NCBI RefSeq assembly: GCF_001724135.1
Contig: NZ_MEDS01000007.1
Coordinates: 1-64,000, forward strand
Direction: 5' to 3'
Length of the DNA: 64,000 bases
Origin: Comamonas sp. SCN 65-56
Lineage (GTDB): Bacteria > Pseudomonadota > Gammaproteobacteria > Burkholderiales > Burkholderiaceae_C
In this document: positions 57,689-64,000 of the stretch, piece by piece
How the letters are laid out: each line of letters begins with the position of its first letter
Position numbering within the stretch: the stretch's first letter is position 1
Program-made: the position numbers and the translations under genes
Notes under the pieces: generated by a model
The model's input: only the letters and a program-made list of their open reading frames with translations
Databases searched by the model: none
What the model was told of the DNA's origin: nothing

Positions 57689-58555
57689 TCATTCATCCCT
57701 AACCCAGCCGACCAGCGGATGAAGCCCGAGATTCTTACACACTTTGATGCTCCAGTTTGCCGGTGCATCCGCAACATCGATCGTGTGTGTCATTGGCGCA
57801 AACACTGCGCTGCCAGAGCCGGTCATGCGCCCTGCCAAACCCTTGACTGCAAGCCATTGCACGGCTTTTGCAATATCGGGGCACAGCAGCTGCGCTACCG
57901 GCTGCAAGTCGTTTCTGCCAAAACCAAACGGCTTGCGTGCCTGCTCTCCAACGAAGCCAGCGATTGTAGCAGCTTGTGTTTCACGCTGAAGCGCCGGGTG
58001 GCAAAAAATCGCTGCGGTTTCCAATCCCGCTTCCGGCTTGACGATGATGAATGGCGAGGGCACGGCCAGCGTCTCGGGCGCCAGCGCCTGCAGCTCATCG
58101 CCTATGCCCTGGACCCAGGCGTTGCGCCCGCCGATGAAAAACGGCACATCGGCGCCCAGCGACACCGCCAGCCGGTGCAAATCGGCCCGGGACAGGCGCA
58201 GATCCCACAGCCAGTTGAGCGCCAGCAGCGTGCTGGCTGCATCGGAAGAGCCACCGCCCAGGCCGGCCTGGGCGGGCAGGCGCTTTTCAATGGCGATATG
58301 CGCGCCCAGCGCGCAGCCGGTGGCGGATTGCAGCGCGCGGGCGGCGCGCAGGCACAAATCGTCTTCAGGCAACGGGGTGCCGAGGTCTTCGCGGCTGAGC
58401 TGTCCATCGCCACGGCGCTCGAAATGCAGGGTGTCGCACCAGTCAAGCAGCATGAAGACGGATTGCAGCAGGTGGTAGCCGTCAGGACGCCGTCCGGTGA
58501 CATGCAGGAACAGATTGAGCTTGGCTGGTGCCGGCACATCGTGCAGGGAGATCAT
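57689..58555 (-). CDS. ispE: 4-diphosphocytidyl-2-C-methyl-D-erythritol kinase
   Basis: 288 residues, GHMP kinase. PAPAKLNLFLHVTGRRPDGYH, the phosphate loop PAQAGLGGGSSDAA and a late GRMTGSGSAVFA motif are present. It phosphorylates CDP-methylerythritol in isoprenoid synthesis. The MITE-like copy B separates it from lolB upstream. Confidence 0.95.
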   Translation of the reverse strand: MISLHDVPAPAKLNLFLHVTGRRPDGYHLLQSVFMLLDWCDTLHFERRGDGQLSREDLGTPLPEDDLCLRAARALQSATGCALGAHIAIEKRLPAQAGLGGGSSDAASTLLALNWLWDLRLSRADLHRLAVSLGADVPFFIGGRNAWVQGIGDELQALAPETLAVPSPFIIVKPEAGLETAAIFCHPALQRETQAATIAGFVGEQARKPFGFGRNDLQPVAQLLCPDIAKAVQWLAVKGLAGRMTGSGSAVFAPMTHTIDVADAPANWSIKVCKNLGLHPLVGWVRDE

Positions 58556-58572
58556 GGCGCGACGCTTGTCAG

Positions 58573-58806
58573 CCTAGAAATGGCAGTTGGATGCGCCCGC
58601 CAGTGCCGTTGGTGGCGTGCCAGGCAAGGCGCGACGACGACGCAGGCTATTGCCTGCAAGGAGAAGCAACGCCGCATGGCGCGGCAACAGTGGTGCTGAC
58701 GGGTGCGTAGCGCTTTCACTCAGGCGGTGAACGCGATCGAAGCCAAAAAATTCAGCATTCATGCGGGTTGTCCAATGATGACAAGCGGTCAACTGCCGTT
58801 TCTAGG
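58573..58806. repeat. MITE-like element, copy B (234 bp)
   Basis: Terminal inverted repeats CCTAGAAATGGCAGTTG (58573-58589) and CAACTGCCGTTTCTAGG (58790-58806), one mismatch. Interior matches copy A at 50457 in inverse orientation. Its outer end supplies the lolB stop codon (TAG, 58804-58802). Confidence 0.8.
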
Positions 58807-59305
58807 GTGAGGGTTCGAGCACGATGCGCAGCACGGCCCGGGGCAGCGGCTGCAAGCGGATGGCAACGATCCGCCCCGAGGCCAGAGCGCTCAGGTCTAC
58901 GTGCCAGCCGGTGGTTTGCGTTTCGCGGCCGTGCAACCATTCAAACCATGCCGCGACCGGCAATTCGCTGCCGGTGAGCTCGCGGGTGAGCGCGGCGAGT
59001 GAAGCCGACCGGTGCTCCGCCTTGCCGTCGTTCAGGATGGCAAGCCCGGGCTGCCAGGTCAGGCGCGCCAGCACGTTGCCCAGCGGATTGAACAAGGTCA
59101 GCGCGCCGCGGCTGGCATCGCCCTGGAGCTCGAATGCGGCGGAGAACGATTGCGCGGAGCTGTCCTCCACCTGCAACGCCAGCCGCCCGCGCCAGGTGTC
59201 GTCGCCTTGGGGCAGTGTGCGCGCAGGCTGTGCGCAGGCCGCCAGCAGCAGACTGGCGCCAAGGAGCAGCCAGCGGCGCCGCTGCGCTGGTGCAGGAGCC
59301 GTCAA
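58802..59305 (-). CDS. lolB: Outer-membrane lipoprotein LolB
   Basis: 167 residues. A lipobox LLLAACAQP follows a short basic leader; WRGRLALQVED and LFNPLGNVLARLTW fit LolB, which receives lipoproteins from LolA. The start is taken as the TTG at 59305, overlapping the TPR gene stop (TTGA), because no ATG/GTG gives a normal signal peptide. Position before ispE is the usual one. The stop codon lies in the MITE terminal repeat. Confidence 0.85.
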   Translation of the reverse strand: MTAPAPAQRRRWLLLGASLLLAACAQPARTLPQGDDTWRGRLALQVEDSSAQSFSAAFELQGDASRGALTLFNPLGNVLARLTWQPGLAILNDGKAEHRSASLAALTRELTGSELPVAAWFEWLHGRETQTTGWHVDLSALASGRIVAIRLQPLPRAVLRIVLEPSP

Positions 59306-61086
59306 AGACGGACCCCGAAGCGCTTGAGGGTGCTGTTGAGCGTGGCGTTGTCGCGCTTCAGACGCAGCCCGGCGCGCCAGGCATCGCGCGCACTCGCGTG
59401 CTCGCCCAGCTTCCACAGGACCTCGCCCAAGTGGGCGGCAATTTCCGGATCGGGCTGCTTGCGCATGGCTTCACGCAGCAGTTCCAGCGCGCGCTTCGGA
59501 TGGCCCAGGCGATATTCGACCCAGCCCAGGCTGTCGGTGATGAATGGATCACCCGGCGCGAGCGCGAGCGCCTGTTCGATCAGCGATTTGGCTTCCTCCA
59601 GGCGCAGGTTGTGGTCGGCCAGTGAAAACCCCAGGGCGTTGAGTGCCTGCGGGTTCTTCGGGTTGCGCGCGAGGATGGAGCGCAATTCGCGCTCCATTTC
59701 GTCCAGCCGGCCAAGCCGCTCGGCCAGCATGGCTTTGTCGTACAGATAGTCGTCATTGTCTGGCTGCAATTTCACCGCACCGGATTGCGCCTCATAGGCG
59801 CGATCGATCTGCCCAGCCTCGCGCAGCACGATGGCTTCGCTCTGCAGCTTGTCGGCGGCCTGCTTGTCGTCTGCGGCCGGCATGTTGCGCACCAGTGCCA
59901 GTGCTTCACCCAGGCGCCCCTGACGCACGAGGAGGAGGGCGCGTCGTGTCTGCACATTCAGGCGCGTACCGTCTTCGTCCGTGAGACTGAGCCAGTGCTC
60001 GGCCTGTTTCAGATCGCCACGCGACTGGGCGATCTCCGAGCGCAGCAGGTACATCTGCCGGGTTTGCGCCTGCACCTGCTCGGATGCCGGCAATTGCTGG
60101 TAGAGCTCGGCAAAATGGTTGAGCGTCGTCTCGGCGGCATCCACCTTGCCCGCCTGCAGCTCCAGCGTGCTTTGCAGCAGCCACGCCTGGGCGTTGTCGG
60201 GTTGCTCGGACGTCACCGTGCGCATCTGTACCAGCGCCTTGTCGTACTGGCTGGTCTCGGAGAGATAGCGGGCATAGCCCAGGCGGACCTCCGCCAGCGG
60301 GTGTTCGTCGAGATAGGGCTTGAGCAGTGGCTCGGCCTCGGTCACTTTTTCATCGAGCAGCTGCAACACGAATGCCGCCATGGCGTCGTTTGCGGGGTCC
60401 ATCTTGTGTGCAAGCCGGGCCGCCACGAGCGCGCCCGGCTTGTCGCCCGCCGCCAGCCGCATGCGGCCGGTCGTGGTCCAGGCGTTGGCACTTGTCGCGG
60501 GCTGGTCCTGCAGTTCGGTCAGGGCAGCTTCCACCACGCGCGCAGCCAACTCCTTGTCGCTGGCGTGCGCGTAGAGCAGGGGTATGGCGTTGATGACGGC
60601 AATCTTGCTGCCTTCGGGGGCATTGGCCAGCTCGCGTGCCAGTGGCTCGCTGCTGTCCTGGATGCGATTGAGTGCCACCAGTATGCGCAGCACGAAGCGG
60701 TTGGCATCGCGTGATTCGGGATCGGCCTGATGCCAGGCTTGCGCGGCCGTCAGCGCCGATTGGGCAGAGCGCGACTGCAACGCGATCTCCGTCGCGCGGC
60801 GGTAGAGCTCGCTGCTGTGGCTGCGCCGTGCGGCGTCCAGCATGAGGGCGTAGCCCTGGCCGGGGTCACCGCCGCCCACGGCGAGCTCGCCGACCAGCAC
60901 TTCGTAGAAGAGTTCGGCGGTGGCGGCGGCAGAGACGGCTTCGGCCTTCTCGGCTGCCTGCAGCGTCTTGCTGGCGTCGGGGCCTGCATCGGCGGGAACG
61001 GTCGCCCAGGCAGGTGCGGTGAACATCGCGAGCGCGGCCGCTGCGACAAGCAAGAGGGGGGATGCGAGGCGAGATGTGCGCAGCAT
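59302..61086 (-). CDS. TPR-repeat protein, exported
   Basis: 594 residues. A signal peptide (MLRTSRLASPLLLVAAAAL, cleavage near 28) is followed by many tetratricopeptide-like helices through the C-terminus, clearest at NPQALNALGFSLAD and PFITDSLGWVEYRLG. A periplasmic or outer-membrane scaffold is likely. It is divergent from mutM and coupled to lolB. Confidence 0.88.
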   Translation of the reverse strand: MLRTSRLASPLLLVAAAALAMFTAPAWATVPADAGPDASKTLQAAEKAEAVSAAATAELFYEVLVGELAVGGGDPGQGYALMLDAARRSHSSELYRRATEIALQSRSAQSALTAAQAWHQADPESRDANRFVLRILVALNRIQDSSEPLARELANAPEGSKIAVINAIPLLYAHASDKELAARVVEAALTELQDQPATSANAWTTTGRMRLAAGDKPGALVAARLAHKMDPANDAMAAFVLQLLDEKVTEAEPLLKPYLDEHPLAEVRLGYARYLSETSQYDKALVQMRTVTSEQPDNAQAWLLQSTLELQAGKVDAAETTLNHFAELYQQLPASEQVQAQTRQMYLLRSEIAQSRGDLKQAEHWLSLTDEDGTRLNVQTRRALLLVRQGRLGEALALVRNMPAADDKQAADKLQSEAIVLREAGQIDRAYEAQSGAVKLQPDNDDYLYDKAMLAERLGRLDEMERELRSILARNPKNPQALNALGFSLADHNLRLEEAKSLIEQALALAPGDPFITDSLGWVEYRLGHPKRALELLREAMRKQPDPEIAAHLGEVLWKLGEHASARDAWRAGLRLKRDNATLNSTLKRFGVRL

Positions 61087-61177
61087 CGGCCCATAATAAT
61101 CGAAGGTTTGCACCGCTTGCGCCTGCGCCAACGCCGTGTAACGCGTTCTTTCCACTCTTGCCCTGCGGCGCTCTGCC

Positions 61178-61993
61178 ATGCCTGAACTCCCGGAAGTTGA
61201 AGTCACCCGCCGCGGGTTTGCCGATGCGATTGCGGGCGCACGCATCGGCGCCCTGACGATGGGTAAACCCCTGCGCTGGCCGCTGGGGGTAGAGTCGGCC
61301 GTGCTGGTGGGTGAACGGGTGCTGCGGGTCAGGCGGCGCGGCAAATACCTGCTGGTGGATCTGAGTACTGGCATGTTGCTGATCCATTTGGGGATGTCCG
61401 GCAGCCTGCGCTTTGCGCCAGCATTGCCAGCGCCGGGGGTGCACGACCACTTTGAGCTGCAAACCGATCGCGGCGTGCTGCGACTGCACGATCCGCGCCG
61501 TTTTGGCGCGGTGATCTGGGTGCAGGGTGAGGACGCACCGCTGGCGCGCAAGTTGCTGGGGCATCTGGGCGTTGAGCCCTTGTCCGGCGATTTTGATGTC
61601 GTCGGCTTTGCGGCGGGTCTCAAGACCAGCCGCCAGGCGATCAAACAGGTCTTGCTCGCAGGCCATCTGGTGGTGGGCGTGGGCAATATCTACGCCAGCG
61701 AGGCGCTGTTTCGGGCGCGCATTCGCCCCACGGCGATGGCGGCGCGCTTGGGGCCGGCGCGGGTGCGCCGCCTGCATGCAGCCATCCGCGAGGTGCTGGG
61801 GGAGGCGGTGGAGCTGGGCGGCAGCACCTTGCGCGATTTTTCTGGCGTGCAAGGGCAGGCGGGGCATTTTCAGCTGGCTGCCCAAGTGTATGGCCGTGCT
61901 GGCCAGCCCTGCGGCGTATGCGGCGCGACGATTCGCCTGCTGCGACAGGGCCAGCGCAGCACGTTTTTCTGCCCGCGTTGCCAGCACCCATGA
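61178..61993 (+). CDS. mutM: Formamidopyrimidine-DNA glycosylase
   Basis: 271 residues. [13 protein letters not shown] with catalytic P2/E3 after Met removal, the helix-two-turn-helix near [12 protein letters not shown], and zinc finger CGVC...CPRC at the end. Removes 8-oxoguanine. The gene overlaps mutY (ATGA), pairing the two 8-oxoG repair enzymes in one operon. Confidence 0.97.
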   Translation: MPELPEVEVTRRGFADAIAGARIGALTMGKPLRWPLGVESAVLVGERVLRVRRRGKYLLVDLSTGMLLIHLGMSGSLRFAPALPAPGVHDHFELQTDRGVLRLHDPRRFGAVIWVQGEDAPLARKLLGHLGVEPLSGDFDVVGFAAGLKTSRQAIKQVLLAGHLVVGVGNIYASEALFRARIRPTAMAARLGPARVRRLHAAIREVLGEAVELGGSTLRDFSGVQGQAGHFQLAAQVYGRAGQPCGVCGATIRLLRQGQRSTFFCPRCQHP

Positions 61994-63021
61994 ACCTGCC
62001 GCCCGGTTTTGCCCAGCGCGTGACGCGTTGGCAGCAGGCGCATGGGCGTCGGCATCTGCCGTGGCAGGGCACGCATGATCCCTATCGCGTCTGGCTCTCG
62101 GAGATCATGCTGCAGCAGACGCAGGTGGTGACGGTGCTCGGCTACTACGCGCGATTTCTCGCCCGCTTTCCCGATGTGCAGGCGTTGGCGGCGGCCACGC
62201 TTGCGGATGTGCTGGCGCTGTGGAGTGGCTTGGGCTATTACAGCCGGGCGCGCAATCTGCACCGCTGCGCCCGGGAGGTGGTGTCGCGGCACGCGGGCCG
62301 GTTTCCGGCAAGTGCCCTGGCGCTGGCGGGCTTGCCGGGCATAGGACGCTCCACCGCCGGCGCCATCGCTGCCTTCTGCTTTGGCGAGCGCACGCCCATT
62401 CTGGATGCCAATGTGCGGCGCGTGCTCACGCGGGTACTGGGGTTTGATGCCGACCTGGCGAAGGCGGCCAACGAGCGCCAGCTGTGGGAGTGGGCTGAGC
62501 AACTGTTGCCGCCCGCGGGGCGTGAGCGGGATATGCCCGCCTACACCCAGGGGCTGATGGATTTGGGTGCGACGGTATGCCTTGCGCGCAACCCCGCGTG
62601 CGAGCGCTGCCCTCTGATGGACATTTGCGCTGCACGCCTGGCGGGCAACCCGGAGCGCTACCCGGTGCGCACGCGCAAGGTGGCGCGGCGCGGCGAAGAC
62701 TGGTGGCTGCTGTTGCAGATCGATGCCGGCGGACGCTGCTGGCTGGCACCACGTCCATCGCGCGGCATCTGGGCGGGCCTGCATTGCCCGCCTGTCTACA
62801 CGCAGCGCGAGGCGCTGGATATGGCGTTGCAGGGAGCGCATGCCGAAACCTGGCCCAGCTTTACGCATGTGCTGACGCATCGCGAACTGCGCCTGCATCC
62901 GTTGCTGCTGCGCACCGAAACGCCAAAGGGCGAAGGCGCCTGGTTTGGCTCCGACCAGTGGCAGGCACTCGGGCTGCCGGCACCTCTGCGTAAGCTGCTG
63001 CAGCAACTGAGAATTAACTGA
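61990..63021 (+). CDS. mutY: Adenine DNA glycosylase
   Basis: 343 residues. [12 protein letters not shown], helix-hairpin-helix [12 protein letters not shown] with the catalytic aspartate in [10 protein letters not shown], the C-x6-C-x2-C-x5-C iron-sulfur loop ([17 protein letters not shown]) and a Nudix-like C-terminal domain. Removes A opposite 8-oxoG. Confidence 0.97.
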   Translation: MNLPPGFAQRVTRWQQAHGRRHLPWQGTHDPYRVWLSEIMLQQTQVVTVLGYYARFLARFPDVQALAAATLADVLALWSGLGYYSRARNLHRCAREVVSRHAGRFPASALALAGLPGIGRSTAGAIAAFCFGERTPILDANVRRVLTRVLGFDADLAKAANERQLWEWAEQLLPPAGRERDMPAYTQGLMDLGATVCLARNPACERCPLMDICAARLAGNPERYPVRTRKVARRGEDWWLLLQIDAGGRCWLAPRPSRGIWAGLHCPPVYTQREALDMALQGAHAETWPSFTHVLTHRELRLHPLLLRTETPKGEGAWFGSDQWQALGLPAPLRKLLQQLRIN

Positions 63022-63042
63022 ATTGATAGCTGAATACGCTTG
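63022..63042. repeat. Remnant of the GATAGC-type repeat
   Basis: ATTGATAGCTGAATACGCTTG in the 44-bp convergent gap after mutY; see the related copy at 46186-46229. Confidence 0.4.
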
Positions 63043-63065
63043 CCGATATTGCGCTGCGGCACAAT

Positions 63066-63923
63066 TCAATCCAATTCCCGGTGGCGTTTGAGTGTCGACC
63101 ATTCGGCTGAAAAATACTCCGCCAATTGCTCGACCAGATAGACCGAACGGTGCTGTCCGCCGGTGCAGCCTATGGCCACGTTGACATAACTGCGGTGGTT
63201 GTGCGCCAGGGGCGCGAGCCAGCGTGCGATGAACTGCTGGATGTCCGCCTGCATCAAGCCGACCTCGGGCTGGCGCAGCAGAAAACCCATGACGGGTGCA
63301 TCGCGCCCGGTGAGCGGGCGCAGCTGCGGGTCGTAGTGCGGGTTGGGCAGCATGCGGACATCAAAGACGTAGTCGGCATCCAGTGGCACGCCGCGTTTGA
63401 ATGCGAACGACTGGAACACCAGCGTCAGCCGCCCCGGCGGCACGGCCATGATTTTTTTGACATAGGCCAGCAGATCCGCATTGCGCAGCGTGCTGGTGTC
63501 TATCACCAGCGATTGCTCGCGCAGGTCGGCCAGCAGTTCGCGTTCCAGCCGGATGCTTTGCACCAGGGCTTGGCGCCCGTCCTGCAGCTCTTCCTTGGAG
63601 AGTGGATGGCGTCGGCGTGTCTCGGAAAAACGGCGCACCAGGGTGTCGGTGCTGGCTTCAAGGAACAGCGACTGAATCTTCACGCCGCTCTTGCGCAGCT
63701 GCTCCAGTTGCGCGGGCACCAGCGGCAGCGCGGTGGCGCTGCGCACGTCCATCGCAAGGGCCACGCGATTGGCATGCTGCTGGTGTTCAAGCTGGGCAAA
63801 TGGCAGCAGCAGTTCGGGCGGAAGGTTGTCGACGCAGTAGTAGCCGGCATCCTCCAGCGCGTGCAGTGCCAGCGATTTGCCTGAGCCGGACATGCCGGTG
63901 ATAAGTACGATTTCCAGCGCCAT
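63066..63923 (-). CDS. rapZ: RNase adapter protein RapZ
   Basis: 285 residues. Walker A GMSGSGKS (10-17), [12 protein letters not shown] and the C-terminal [13 protein letters not shown] motif define RapZ. It links amino-sugar metabolism with RNase E in enterics; in betaproteobacteria it also lies near PTS-related genes. Another coding frame ends four bases upstream. Confidence 0.95.
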   Translation of the reverse strand: MALEIVLITGMSGSGKSLALHALEDAGYYCVDNLPPELLLPFAQLEHQQHANRVALAMDVRSATALPLVPAQLEQLRKSGVKIQSLFLEASTDTLVRRFSETRRRHPLSKEELQDGRQALVQSIRLERELLADLREQSLVIDTSTLRNADLLAYVKKIMAVPPGRLTLVFQSFAFKRGVPLDADYVFDVRMLPNPHYDPQLRPLTGRDAPVMGFLLRQPEVGLMQADIQQFIARWLAPLAHNHRSYVNVAIGCTGGQHRSVYLVEQLAEYFSAEWSTLKRHRELD

Positions 63924-63927
63924 GGCG

Positions 63928-64000
63928 TCAGGGCTCCACGGTGGTGCCCAGCATCTCCGTGGCGTGGGCGAGGGTGGCGGGTGAGAGCTGCTCTCCCCCC
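63928..64000 (-). CDS. C-terminal end of an unidentified gene (partial)
   Basis: A frame open to the window edge ends at 63928 with [19 protein letters not shown], four bases before the rapZ start. The tight spacing suggests it is the upstream gene of the rapZ operon. Too short to identify. Confidence 0.4.
   Translation of the reverse strand, partial: GGEQLSPATLAHATEMLGTTVEP

Overview
The window looks like a GC-rich betaproteobacterial chromosome, most likely Burkholderiales and close to Comamonadaceae. The grounds are the run TPR protein-lolB-ispE-tRNA-Gln-prs-rplY-pth, the ccoI-ccoS-ccoNOQP-ccoG cluster with FNR-type boxes, and copies of a GATAGC...CGCTT palindromic repeat that I associate with this family. 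The assignment rests on gene content and recalled family features, not on a search.

Region 1 (1-6226) is the right-hand part of a genomic island. It ends in a 61-bp copy of the 3' half of a tRNA-Leu(UAA) gene (6166-6226), next to a tyrosine integrase (4787-5989). The cargo is a two-gene SIR2-HerA anti-phage system (927-3925), a toxin-first toxin-antitoxin pair (3978-4647), and, at the left edge, a radC-type gene cut off exactly at its metal-binding motif by sequence packed with CACATAA inverted repeats.

Region 2 (6228-17787) is chromosomal backbone: copA with a MerR-type promoter, murI, a group of two short-chain dehydrogenases, a thioesterase and a zinc-free MDR reductase, an EI24 membrane protein, a molybdopterin-binding-domain protein, and a PAS histidine kinase with a FixJ/LuxR-type response regulator.

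Region 3 (17788-29330) is the most interesting block. Five consecutive genes match acetophenone carboxylase (ApcABCDE) in order, size and domain type. A PaaK-like CoA ligase, a thiolase and a CobW/COG0523 metal GTPase follow with overlaps or short gaps. Together they fit a route ketone + bicarbonate -> 3-oxoacid -> 3-oxoacyl-CoA -> acyl-CoA + acetyl-CoA. The two-component pair directly upstream and a nested palindrome at 17866-17889 suggest ketone-responsive control. glnA follows.

Region 4 (30896-41290) holds a low-molecular-weight tyrosine phosphatase, xth, and the cbb3 oxidase genes with two FNR/ANR boxes, one of which overlaps the ccoS stop codon. Region 5 (41398-49236) holds lipA, folate genes (folA, nudB, folE), clsB and several small or unknown genes. 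Region 6 (48457-55127) holds an IclR regulator, a homogentisate-dioxygenase-family gene, a TRAP transporter and an amidase. Region 7 (55124-64000) is housekeeping: pth, rplY, prs, tRNA-Gln, ispE, lolB, a TPR protein, mutM, mutY and rapZ. Two inverted copies of a MITE-like element lie at 50457-50639 and 58573-58806.
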